Part shown: in pieces, positions 1-8,843 of the stretch | How the letters are laid out: each line of letters opens with the position of its first letter | Position numbering within the stretch: the first letter of the stretch is position 1 | From: Geomicrobium halophilum | GTDB taxonomy: Bacteria > Bacillota > Bacilli > Bacillales > Marinococcaceae | Assembly: GCF_014207655.1 (NCBI RefSeq) | Contig: NZ_JACHHJ010000004.1 | Coordinates: 338,791 to 402,790, forward strand | Reading direction: 5' to 3' | DNA: 64,000 bases | Notes under the pieces: generated by a model | Seen by the model: the letters and a program-made list of their open reading frames with translations, nothing else | What the model was told of the DNA's origin: nothing | Database searches by the model: none | Translations under genes and position numbers: made by a program

Positions 1-2658
1 AACGGGGATGTTGAATGGGTGAAAATCTAACAAAAGAAGGGTTTCAATTCCTCAAAGGTACGATCTAAACGAAAACTTAATCGAACAATCCCCACATTTG
101 ATAGAGTTTCAATTCCTCAAAGGTACGATCTAAACGATGATTAACGTTCCGATGATTGATCCGAAGAAGAGTTTCAATTCCTCAAAGGTACGATCTAAAC
201 GAAAACGCGGGGCTGTCTGTACGTGACGAGAAGAAAAGTTTCAATTCCTCAAAGGTACGATCTAAACGTGCGCCCGGCCACGTTTGGCGGCGTTCAATGG
301 TAGTTTCAATTCCTCAAAGGTACGATCTAAACAGAAGGGAGTCTCCACAAACGGAGCTGAATGTTGGGGTTTCAATTCCTCAAAGGTACGATCTTAAACG
401 TTAAAGCCGAAAATAAAAGATAAGACAGAAGCAGGGTTTCAATTCCTCAAAGGTACGATCTAAACGCATGTCCTGCTCTGGTGACACCTTCCCCTTTTCA
501 GTTTCAATTCCTCAAAGGTACGATCTAAACTGCCTTGGATCGATGGATGACCTTATGACGGATGAGTTGTTTCAATTCCTCAAAGGTACGATCTAAACTA
601 ACGCTTCATCCAATTTAGAGCGACATCCAACTCAGTTTCAATTCCTCAAAGGTACGATCTAAACATTACTATACGTTTTTTTCAGCTCCGAGATAAGCCA
701 AGTTTCAATTCCTCAAAGGTACGATCTAAACAGTAACCATTGGCTTGCCTCTCGATTTCAGCTTCAAGGTTTCAATTCCTCAAAGGTACGATCTAAACCT
801 TGATAAGTTGATCCGGCTTGTAATATATACTGAGTTTCAATTCCTCAAAGGTACGATCTAAACTGTAATGTAAAATTTTGTCATCATAGAAGAAGTTGTG
901 TTTCAATTCCTCAAAGGTACGATCTAAACGAAACGTCGTATTTGCAGTAGTCAATGGTTTCCTGGTTTCAATTCCTCAAAGGTACGATCTAAACATTCAC
1001 CAACTGTCAGATCGTCAATAAATTCAATGAGTTTCAATTCCTCAAAGGTACGATCTAAACATGGATAAGGAAATCTTTTGGTTTCCCATCTTTCCAGTTT
1101 CAATTCCTCAAAGGTACGATCTAAACCGGCTAGTCCCTCAGAAACAAATTCCCCGATGTCCAGTTTCAATTCCTCAAAGGTACGATCTAAACCGCCAACG
1201 CCGCCTTCATCGGGCATCCATTCATAAAGTTTCAATTCCTCAAAGGTACGATCTAAACCGACTTCCACAACATTCCGCCCAGTTAGTTGAGTAGAGTTTC
1301 AATTCCTCAAAGGTACGATCTAAACGATATCCCCTGTTTATATATTTATAGATAGAGTACGAGTTTCAATTCCTCAAAGGTACGATCTAAACGCGGTTTT
1401 CGGCTCTGGATATCTGTCACCCACAGCAGGTGTTTCAATTCCTCAAAGGTACGATCTAAACCGGCTCGTCCTCTGAACCTGCAACGTCTTCCCAAGACTC
1501 GTTTCAATTCCTCAAAGGTACGATCTAAACTTGCTGAGCAGGTGCGCCGCTTTCACGGCGGCTTCATGTTTCAATTCCTCAAAGGTACGATCTAAACCCG
1601 ATAGATTTCCGCAACCAATTCCCTACTTCAAAAGTTTCAATTCCTCAAAGGTACGATCTAAACCCAAACAGACACCTTCTTCACGTTTTATTACACCTGT
1701 TTCAATTCCTCAAAGGTACGATCTAAACACGGCTGCCTGTATACCTTCGCCTAGATCGTCCATCGGTTTCAATTCCTCAAAGGTACGATCTAAACCTTCG
1801 CCCGCGCCTAGCGTTAGTTCCTGCCAGCGCAGTTTCAATTCCTCAAAGGTACGATCTAAACATGCTCCCCGTCTATTTTTATGATAGGGGCGATGAAGGT
1901 TTCAATTCCTCAAAGGTACGATCTAAACTCAACCTGCATCGCAAGTTCGTCGCTGAGTTGATTAAGTTTCAATTCCTCAAAGGTACGATCTAAACTTGAA
2001 CTCATTTCCCCGCTCATCGTGTCTGCAGTTCCGTTTCAATTCCTCAAAGGTACGATCTAAACGGCACTGCTGCCTATTTTAGTGCAATATTACACACCTG
2101 TTTCAATTCCTCAAAGGTACGATCTAAACATTCTGCTTAGGTGTAGCTGTAGATGGAGCGGTAAGGTTTCAATTCCTCAAAGGTACGATCTAAACCCAAA
2201 CCGCGCTGCCCATGCTTCCTACACCGTCGAGTTTCAATTCCTCAAAGGTACGATCTAAACAATCTTTCCGTTTTGGTCAAGAGAATGTCTATTATCGTTT
2301 CAATTCCTCAAAGGTACGATCTAAACCCGTTAGCGTTCCGGGTTGTATTTACCTGCACAACCCGTTTCAATTCCTCAAAGGTACGATCTAAACTGTATTC
2401 CTTCCCTTTTCCATCAACCACAACTTTTGAGTTTCAATTCCTCAAAGGTACGATCTAAACCGCAGCAAACCCAAATGGCCGGCATGTTTATTGGTGTTTC
2501 AATTCCTCAAAGGTACGATCTAAACGTTAGCATTCTTTAACAACAGCACATGGCGGCGTGAGTTTCAATTCCTCAAAGGTACGATCTAAACATAATTTCC
2601 AATTAAATTTTCGATAGAAGATATTCGAGTTTCAATTCCTCAAAGGTACGATCTAAAC
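1..2658 (-). CRISPR. Type I-B CRISPR array, 40 complete repeats plus one cut by the window edge
   Basis: A 30-bp direct repeat beginning GTTTCAATTCC and ending CGATCTAAAC on the plus strand recurs from 41-70 to 2629-2658 every 65-69 bp, leaving unique spacers of 35-39 nt. Bases 1-3 (AAC) fit the end of a further repeat, so the array continues to the left. All repeats look identical except the one at 369-399, which carries an extra T (31 nt). On the minus strand the repeat ends in ATTGAAAC, the usual type I-B 8-nt crRNA handle, so transcription runs on the minus strand from the leader at 2659-2844. The odd repeat is then leader-distal, as expected for old units. Short open frames inside the array are repeat artefacts. 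Confidence 0.98.
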
Positions 2659-2844
2659 CCCAAAAAATGGCTAATATAAGCGTTCTATGCTACATCTAGA
2701 TTTCCTGCTTTTTGTTGAAAATATAGATAAAATTTTTCAACCCCCTGATAGATCCCCTATTGAGAAGATAATTCATGTCGTCGATCTTCAGGGTTTATTA
2801 CGCTATTAATGGTCGACGACAATAGATTGACACCATAACATGGA
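2659..2844 (-). promoter_or_regulatory. CRISPR leader
   Basis: An AT-rich, gene-free 186-bp stretch lies between the cas2 stop and the first repeat, on the side from which the array should be transcribed. It holds two inverted repeats: GTTGAAAA/TTTTCAAC (2714-2721 and 2734-2741) and GTCGTCGA/TCGACGAC (2777-2784 and 2813-2820). A -10-like TATATT on the minus strand lies at 2673-2678, but no convincing -35 was seen. Leader identity follows from position; the role of the inverted repeats is inference (integration-host or adaptation motif, or the end of the cas transcript). Confidence 0.75.
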
Positions 2845-3117
2845 TTAGATGATGTTATCATCACCACCTTTTTTCAGGCCCATTTCTTCTCTTTGAGAAT
2901 ATTTTTGCGATCGGAAAGTATAAAGGATCACAGAATCTTCATCGGGATCTATTAACATTTCCAATTCTTTTTTTAGTTTAACAAAATTCGCCTTAGAAAT
3001 CTCACCTTCCAAAACAGAATTCTGAACCCAATGTAAATATCGACGGCCAATCTTTAAAGCCTTATTTACCCTTTTTTGGGCAAAATCATAGACCAAGATA
3101 ACAAACAAATTGTTCAC
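2845..3117 (-). CDS. cas2: CRISPR-associated endoribonuclease-fold protein Cas2
   Basis: This 90-residue protein opens with a hydrophobic beta strand ending in Tyr-Asp (residues 4-11, FVILVYD), the Cas2 hallmark whose Asp sits at the dimer interface. Length is normal for the family. Cas2 dimers bridge two Cas1 dimers to form the spacer integrase. The gene starts 4 bp after the cas1 stop and is the last cas gene before the leader, the usual type I-B order. No truncation is seen; the C-terminal tail is Lys/Gly/Asp-rich. Confidence 0.96.
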   Translation of the reverse strand: MNNLFVILVYDFAQKRVNKALKIGRRYLHWVQNSVLEGEISKANFVKLKKELEMLIDPDEDSVILYTFRSQKYSQREEMGLKKGGDDNII

Positions 3118-3121
3118 CTCT

Positions 3122-4126
3122 TTACCACGAAGCTTTATAAGGCTTATATTCTTTTTCGCTAAGTAAGTGCTTTTGTACTTTATACAACTCTAGCCGAACC
3201 AATCGCCGATAGGATACTGACTTCCCTAGATGCCGGTGATTAACAGTCTGTTTCATTCGACTGTCAAATTCGGAAATAAATGTCTTTCTGCCAGAATCGG
3301 ATAAGAGAATGGCATCTGTTTGTTTGTCAAAATCTTTTTTCTGGATCATCTTTTTATTTAATAGTGAAAAAATCAACCGGTCAACGATAATCGGTTTAAA
3401 AATTTCCGCAACATCTAGATTCAGGGAAAAACGCCTGAAATTCGTCGCATGTAAATATCCAATGCGTGGATCAAGGTACGTTTTGTATATTTCACTTAAT
3501 ACCATCGTGTAGCAAATAGAATTTCCAAAGCTAATTAGTGCGTTTAATCGATTCAGTGGGGGACGGCTGCTCCTTTTTTCAAAATGGAAATCGCGATTCC
3601 CAATGATAATGTCGAAAGCAGAATAGTACTTTTCTCGTGCATGTCCTTCCACCGCCATCACTTCTTCTACGGATTCCAAAGGTTCCAACTGATTATGTAC
3701 TTGTGCAAAATCTGCTGTGATTTCCTCCAACCTCTCACGGTCTTGTTTTACTCGGTTCCTATAGTACTTAATTACCCTATCCATTTGTCCGACTGACCCA
3801 CGTACAAAAGTTTTTGCCAATTCTATTCTTCGATCAAAGTGAATATAGTGTTCTGCTTGTTTAAGAATTACATGTCCAGCGTTCAAATGCTCTCGAGGGT
3901 AAAATGTTCCTGTATAATAACCGTAATGATTATAATAGTGTACACAAATTTCTTTTTGTGAAACAAATTCCAAGAATCGCTTACTTACATCTACTTCGCC
4001 AAAAACATAAATGTCATTTGTATCTTCAACTGGTATGACTTTTTTCCCCTCTTCATTTTCAAAAAAGAGTGTATTGTCTTTACGACGAAGCTGACCATGT
4101 TTAAAAATGTATAGCGTCTTTTTCAT
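3122..4126 (-). CDS. cas1: CRISPR-associated endonuclease/integrase Cas1
   Basis: A 334-residue Cas1 of the I-B type: an N-terminal beta domain, then the helical catalytic domain with the conserved Glu region and His near residues 205-215 (YLHATNFRRFSLNLDVAEIF), ending in a basic tail. Cas1-Cas2 captures and integrates new spacers. The start at 4126 is chosen because GGAGGGATAAGT precedes that ATG; the frame stays open seven codons further upstream without a ribosome binding site. It begins 2 bp beyond the cas4 stop and is followed 4 bp later by cas2, so adaptation genes are one translation-coupled block. Confidence 0.97.
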   Translation of the reverse strand: MKKTLYIFKHGQLRRKDNTLFFENEEGKKVIPVEDTNDIYVFGEVDVSKRFLEFVSQKEICVHYYNHYGYYTGTFYPREHLNAGHVILKQAEHYIHFDRRIELAKTFVRGSVGQMDRVIKYYRNRVKQDRERLEEITADFAQVHNQLEPLESVEEVMAVEGHAREKYYSAFDIIIGNRDFHFEKRSSRPPLNRLNALISFGNSICYTMVLSEIYKTYLDPRIGYLHATNFRRFSLNLDVAEIFKPIIVDRLIFSLLNKKMIQKKDFDKQTDAILLSDSGRKTFISEFDSRMKQTVNHRHLGKSVSYRRLVRLELYKVQKHLLSEKEYKPYKASW

Positions 4127-4128
4127 AC

Positions 4129-4671
4129 TTATCCCTCCGCCCAGCAATATTCACGATAAGCGCATCTACGGCAAAATTTGATTTTTTTAGGGTCGGGTGG
4201 AATCTGTTGGCGAGCAATTTGACGAATATCTTCCACCGCCTCTTTCAAGCGTTGATCAGACTCTTCATCCAAATAAACCGCTTCAGTCTTCTTTTCTTCA
4301 GGAAAAAGTAATTCTCCGCTTGCATTAATCCCCATCTTGCGTAATGTTTGGAGATAATAGAGCAATTGGTATCGTGCACTTTCCAAATAGCGTGAAGACT
4401 TTTTGACTTCGCCTATAATTAATTGCCCCCTTTCCTTACGAACCCGATCCACTTTAATATTCCCAATCAGAACTTCTTTTTTATTTCTTTCATACGTATG
4501 TTCATTGATAAATCTACCAAGATCCAAGTTCTCATCATCCTGGTCCGCTGCAATGTTGTGTATAAGCAACCAGACTTCTCGTTTACAGATAAAGTAGTAC
4601 CAAACATGTGTGCCAGTTACGTCCATTACATAAGACAGCGAGATCACACCCTTTCTATTTACATCATCCAT
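4129..4671 (-). CDS. cas4: CRISPR-associated exonuclease Cas4
   Basis: A 180-residue RecB-family nuclease. A lone Cys near residue 29 (CKREVW) and a C-terminal CRRCAYREYC cluster supply the four ligands of the Fe-S cluster; between them lie the acidic nuclease motifs, including the GEVKKS segment (motif III, catalytic Lys). In type I-B systems Cas4 trims prespacers and selects the PAM end before Cas1-Cas2 integration. The ATG overlaps the last codons of cas3, which indicates translational coupling. Length and all key residues look intact. Confidence 0.95.
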   Translation of the reverse strand: MDDVNRKGVISLSYVMDVTGTHVWYYFICKREVWLLIHNIAADQDDENLDLGRFINEHTYERNKKEVLIGNIKVDRVRKERGQLIIGEVKKSSRYLESARYQLLYYLQTLRKMGINASGELLFPEEKKTEAVYLDEESDQRLKEAVEDIRQIARQQIPPDPKKIKFCRRCAYREYCWAEG

Positions 4672-7118
4672 GCTTCAACCTCAGATTGAGAACGTATAAT
4701 TCCATATTCCATATTGTAATGCTGGTATAAAAGATAATATGGAATGTGTAATAAATGCAGGCGTTGGTATAGATCAATTTGATCCTTTAACTCTCCTTGA
4801 AAATACTTTAACGGTGCGGATATAACATATCTTCTAATTTCTTTTTTCAAATGCAAATGTTTTTTGAATCGCTCTTCAGGGTTCTCTTCTTCAAATACAT
4901 TTGCCACGTATTCTTTCCACAGTGACTGTGATGCTTCATCTATTTCAAAATAGACATCTACAAATTCTGAATTATTTTCATCAATAAGTTGGAAGTCTGA
5001 AATATATGTTTTTGTATTATAGCTCCCATTAAAATGTAACGTCTGAATGGCCTTCCAAAGTTCTTTAGAATGGTCTTTATTGATATGTTTTTGGATTAAA
5101 GTAAAATAATTATCGATATGATCAAGGAAATCAGATTCACTTATCTTTTCTGTAGGTAATAATTCTTTGGAAATACTAATGTGTGCTTTTCCATACACAA
5201 GCCTTGCTTCATCTTGACCATTGTCTCTCAAAATCGGGAGTATCTTGACTTCCCCTCGATCGTTTCCACCGTTTCGGTTACACCTACCTGCTGCTTGAAT
5301 AATTGAATCAATGGGCCCAATATCTCTATATACCACATCAAAGTCTAAATCTACTCCTGCTTCGATTACTTGCGTTGAAACGACAATGACCTGATAATCT
5401 TCCATTAAACATTCTATTTCCGTGATTCGCCTCTGCCTTTCAATAGGGACGATATTCGTAGATAAATAGATGAGCTTTAAATCTGGATAGTCCTTAGATG
5501 GAAATCTTTCTTTCATTTTATTGTATACTTCAATAGACGAGGAAATCGTATTAAAAATAGCTAAATAATTTTTAACTCCTTGATAATGATCCTTAAAATA
5601 TTCGATCCATTCATCTAAACTATAACTTTCTCCTTGATTCGGAATAAAGGTTAAGTCGACTCGGTCCATTGAGTTGAAAAAGTCTGCTTTAGTATGGACT
5701 TTAGATTCCAAAAGTTCTGTCGTATCTTCCTGTGAAAAAATAAGCGGCTGCGTAGCTGTCATTAAAATTATTTTACAATGAAATAAATTAGTTAACGCTT
5801 GAAAAGTACTTTTAAGCAACTGCCAGTATTCTGCCCTGATATTCTGAATCTCATCAAGAATAATAATGCTGTTGGTTAATTTGGAAAACTTCTTTAATGG
5901 GCGGTTTCTCCATCCGATGAGGGTCTCTAACAATTGAATGTATGTTGTGACGATAAATTCTGATTCCCAACTTTCTGTTAATAAAAGCGCTTCATGAACA
6001 GGGCGTTCTTCTTGTTCATGGTATTGAATGTCTGCTAAATGATGATTTTTTAAAAGGAAACTTTCCTGATTTTGTTTAAATGTATCAACGTATTCCTCAA
6101 AAATTTTTTCTGCCTGATCATAATTTTGATCTATAACACTCGTGAATGGTAATGTATAAATAATGCGCGGTGCCCTTCCATCCTCTTCCGCTTTTTTTCT
6201 TAGTTTCAAGGCAATGGAGTAGGCCATTAAGGTTTTCCCAGATCCAGTGGGAGCCGTCAATGTAGCAATCGGGTCATTAAAATGTTCGATATTAGATATG
6301 GCTGTATCATACATTTTATTTCGCCAACCATTCATTCCTGATTTATCCCTGACATCAAACGTATCTTCCCGATATAAATCTACTATATTGGGTGGTATAG
6401 TTTGCCTTGAGACCTTGTGAGTATTGGATGCAGAATGTTTATCTGAGTCGATTAGGGCGGAATATAACACTTGATGGATAAAGTAAAGTTCAGCAATTAT
6501 TGGGTCTTCTTTCCATGCAAGCTTATTGATTTTCCGTTGGTATTTTTTCAACTCTTTCATTGTTTGAGGCCATTCTTCTATGAAAGAAAGTACAATATTT
6601 TGTGGTATAAAAACCGAGTAATGACATCCTAGTTCAGATAATTCTTTTTGGATCTCTTCTGCATTCACTTTTATATCCTCAATTTGGATCTCCATAGTCT
6701 TAACACGTTGATAATAATCATGCAGATCATCATCGGGTTTTAGTACAACATGCTCCATCGCTTTTAAATTACCGTGATGATGCAGGACGGATATATAACA
6801 TAAAAGGGGAGCAAAAGGTGCAAATACTGAATGATGCTCTTCACAACTCTTATTGCATAAATGGGCGGTAAAAACGGCAGAAATAAAAGAATGATGTGAT
6901 TTTTTTCCACCCTTGTTATTTTTCAGATGATCCTGAAAATAGCTTGTATATTTCCCAAAATCATGACCAATTCCGTTTATGATAGAAAGGGTAAGGAGAA
7001 GATCGTGTTCGATCTTCTCTTTTTTCAAATGAACGTCCTCTACCAAACTCTTAGATAGCTGGCAAACTTCGTCAATATGATAAAATAGTCGTTTGTCTTC
7101 ATGGGATAAAAAGTACAT
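4659..7118 (-). CDS. cas3: CRISPR-associated helicase-nuclease Cas3 (HD domain fused)
   Basis: A protein of 819 residues. The N-terminal HD nuclease shows an HDFGKY motif near residue 52 and further metal-binding His clusters (SHHSF, HHHGN). The SF2 helicase follows with Walker A APTGSGKT, the DEAD-like box DEIQN, the SAT-like MTATQP motif, and C-terminal VIEAGVD and AAGRCNRNG (motif VI). Cas3 is recruited by Cascade and degrades invader DNA. I use the ATG at 7118, preceded by GAGGTG and just after the cas5 stop; the frame extends 28 codons upstream into cas5 but without a site. Complete, with no missing catalytic residue seen. Confidence 0.96.
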   Translation of the reverse strand: MYFLSHEDKRLFYHIDEVCQLSKSLVEDVHLKKEKIEHDLLLTLSIINGIGHDFGKYTSYFQDHLKNNKGGKKSHHSFISAVFTAHLCNKSCEEHHSVFAPFAPLLCYISVLHHHGNLKAMEHVVLKPDDDLHDYYQRVKTMEIQIEDIKVNAEEIQKELSELGCHYSVFIPQNIVLSFIEEWPQTMKELKKYQRKINKLAWKEDPIIAELYFIHQVLYSALIDSDKHSASNTHKVSRQTIPPNIVDLYREDTFDVRDKSGMNGWRNKMYDTAISNIEHFNDPIATLTAPTGSGKTLMAYSIALKLRKKAEEDGRAPRIIYTLPFTSVIDQNYDQAEKIFEEYVDTFKQNQESFLLKNHHLADIQYHEQEERPVHEALLLTESWESEFIVTTYIQLLETLIGWRNRPLKKFSKLTNSIIILDEIQNIRAEYWQLLKSTFQALTNLFHCKIILMTATQPLIFSQEDTTELLESKVHTKADFFNSMDRVDLTFIPNQGESYSLDEWIEYFKDHYQGVKNYLAIFNTISSSIEVYNKMKERFPSKDYPDLKLIYLSTNIVPIERQRRITEIECLMEDYQVIVVSTQVIEAGVDLDFDVVYRDIGPIDSIIQAAGRCNRNGGNDRGEVKILPILRDNGQDEARLVYGKAHISISKELLPTEKISESDFLDHIDNYFTLIQKHINKDHSKELWKAIQTLHFNGSYNTKTYISDFQLIDENNSEFVDVYFEIDEASQSLWKEYVANVFEEENPEERFKKHLHLKKEIRRYVISAPLKYFQGELKDQIDLYQRLHLLHIPYYLLYQHYNMEYGIIRSQSEVEAWMM

Positions 7119-7131
7119 TGCAAAGGGCACC

Positions 7132-7878
7132 TCACATATATAATATATTCTCTGTCTTGCCCTGGTATTGAACTTGAAAGTACTCCCCTCGTGGTTCAGC
7201 AATAATTCTACCTGAACGTTCGATAAGGTAAGACATAGATTCTTCTAAATAACGATCCTTATTGAAGAATCTTGGCATCCGCTCTTTTTGATAAAATAGC
7301 TGATCACTATTAATATTAAATTGCACGGATTTTTCCTTCAAACCCTGAATAGGCGATAACGTATGAATCGGGATCGGTCCATCCGCTTGTTTTTTTTCAC
7401 AAATACCTTCTTCGATCCAACATAATTTTCCCAGCATTTCTGTCAGACCTAAATAGGGCGGATAAACGTAGGTTTGATTTTTTAACCTTTGTTTTAAATC
7501 ATTTTGAAGGGCAGGATCTGCATGTCGAAAAAAGATACGATACGTAAGTTCATGTTGTTCAAGTGGCGGGAATAAAAACTCGACGGGTATTTGCGTACGA
7601 CCCTTACTTAAGTTTACATCTGTTTTGTTCTTGACAAACATATAATTTACTGTCTGTATAATTTTTCTAGGCCATCCAACTACCGAAATGGCAATATCAG
7701 CATTTTCAGGATTGAACAATTCATAGTGCGAGTCCTTTTCGTAACCAAGGATTCCTGCCAACAACCCTGCTATCACAGTGCGGGGTGGGGCAATGTACGA
7801 TAAAGAAGAGGAGTTTGTATCAAATTTTTTAAATTGGGCTATAGGCCCTTTTAGGTCAAACACTAAAATTGTTGACAT
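7132..7878 (-). CDS. cas5: Cascade subunit Cas5 (type I-B, Cas5h)
   Basis: A 248-residue RAMP protein with the Cas5 N-terminus (ILVFDLKGPIAQFKKFDT) followed by the PPRTVIAGLLAGILG segment that is strongly conserved in Cas5h. Cas5 caps the 5' handle of the crRNA in Cascade. It lies 14 bp after cas7 and its stop precedes the cas3 start by 13 bp, so it belongs to the same transcript. The start is supported by AGGGAGGATTTC just upstream. No anomalies. Confidence 0.95.
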   Translation of the reverse strand: MSTILVFDLKGPIAQFKKFDTNSSSLSYIAPPRTVIAGLLAGILGYEKDSHYELFNPENADIAISVVGWPRKIIQTVNYMFVKNKTDVNLSKGRTQIPVEFLFPPLEQHELTYRIFFRHADPALQNDLKQRLKNQTYVYPPYLGLTEMLGKLCWIEEGICEKKQADGPIPIHTLSPIQGLKEKSVQFNINSDQLFYQKERMPRFFNKDRYLEESMSYLIERSGRIIAEPRGEYFQVQYQGKTENILYM

Positions 7879-7892
7879 ATAGAAATCCTCCC

Positions 7893-8843
7893 TTAAACGT
7901 TAGCCCCTTCCAAGCTGCTTACTTTTTTTTGTAATGATGATGGTAAAAGTTCAGTGAATGGTTTCGCTTCACCCTTATGTTCTAATTCCAAGGAGTGATC
8001 GTGCCAAATGTGGATTTTTTCAATTTGATCAGATACTTGAACCAACTTATCAACCAATAAATCAATGTTAATTTTGGTTTCAGCAACAGAACGAAGTCCT
8101 TCTTGCTCTTCAAGACGGAGATAATCACGAAGATCACCGGTTATAAATTCTGGGTTAGTATATTCCACTCGTATGTATAACCGTGGATACTGCCCAACCT
8201 TGCTTCGTGTTGCCTGTAAAGGAATTGAGCGTACGATAGCTTCATCTAATAATTGAACATCTTGGTCTGTTAAACGTGTATGTTCAGCGCGCTTCGCACT
8301 AATCAGGCCATGAAAAGCTATTAATGAATAATACAGCCGATAATCCTTGCCTATTGACCCACGCTCATTTTCATCACTTGAACTAAAATGGGAAGTAATC
8401 GATGAAGATTCTACAAGACTTACTTTATTAAGGGAGTGACCCCAATTAAACTGAACAGGTCCCGTATACGTTAATGACCCACCCCTTGAACCATTACTTT
8501 GAATAGGCATTGTTGCTCCAAATAAGCGCACATCTATGAGTTGATCCAACATCCACTGTTTAGCAGGTTCTTCTAATTTTTTTAGGTTTACCTTCTCTTC
8601 ATATTTATCAAATAAATTTTCCAAACGCTTTGTTGCGTTAACGGTCTTTCCATCAACTTGACCTGCATATATCTCCAATTCCTTATTAAGGAAATAATCG
8701 CGTAAATACCTCTTTAACCGAACGTCACTCACTAAATTAATTGAACGCTCATAGTCCATCCTTGGACGATTTTCATCATCTATATCACCGTTTGGATTTG
8801 TTAACTTTGCATCATATAAAAATAAAATATCGCTATTGTTCAT
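7893..8843 (-). CDS. cas7: Cascade backbone subunit Cas7 (Csh2 family)
   Basis: A 316-residue Cas7/Csh2 protein. The N-terminus has the family motif LYDAKLTNPNGDIDDENRPR (residues 8-27) and a later GATMPIQSNGSRGGSLTYTG region; these bind the crRNA in the helical backbone. I take the ATG at 8843, which has GGGAGG nine bases upstream and overlaps the end of cas8b by 11 bp. The frame could extend 28 codons upstream inside cas8b, but there is no signal for that. Confidence 0.96.
   Translation of the reverse strand: MNNSDILFLYDAKLTNPNGDIDDENRPRMDYERSINLVSDVRLKRYLRDYFLNKELEIYAGQVDGKTVNATKRLENLFDKYEEKVNLKKLEEPAKQWMLDQLIDVRLFGATMPIQSNGSRGGSLTYTGPVQFNWGHSLNKVSLVESSSITSHFSSSDENERGSIGKDYRLYYSLIAFHGLISAKRAEHTRLTDQDVQLLDEAIVRSIPLQATRSKVGQYPRLYIRVEYTNPEFITGDLRDYLRLEEQEGLRSVAETKINIDLLVDKLVQVSDQIEKIHIWHDHSLELEHKGEAKPFTELLPSSLQKKVSSLEGANV

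Noticed and set aside
156..2540. Open frames of 60-117 codons inside the CRISPR array with repeated SIPQRYDL-type peptides
   Set aside because: They are translations of the 30-bp repeat (length divisible by three) and vary only with the spacers; no ribosome binding sites.
1..2658. Self-targeting spacers
   Set aside because: I noticed no spacer match within the window by eye, but this cannot be excluded without a search; no claim is made.
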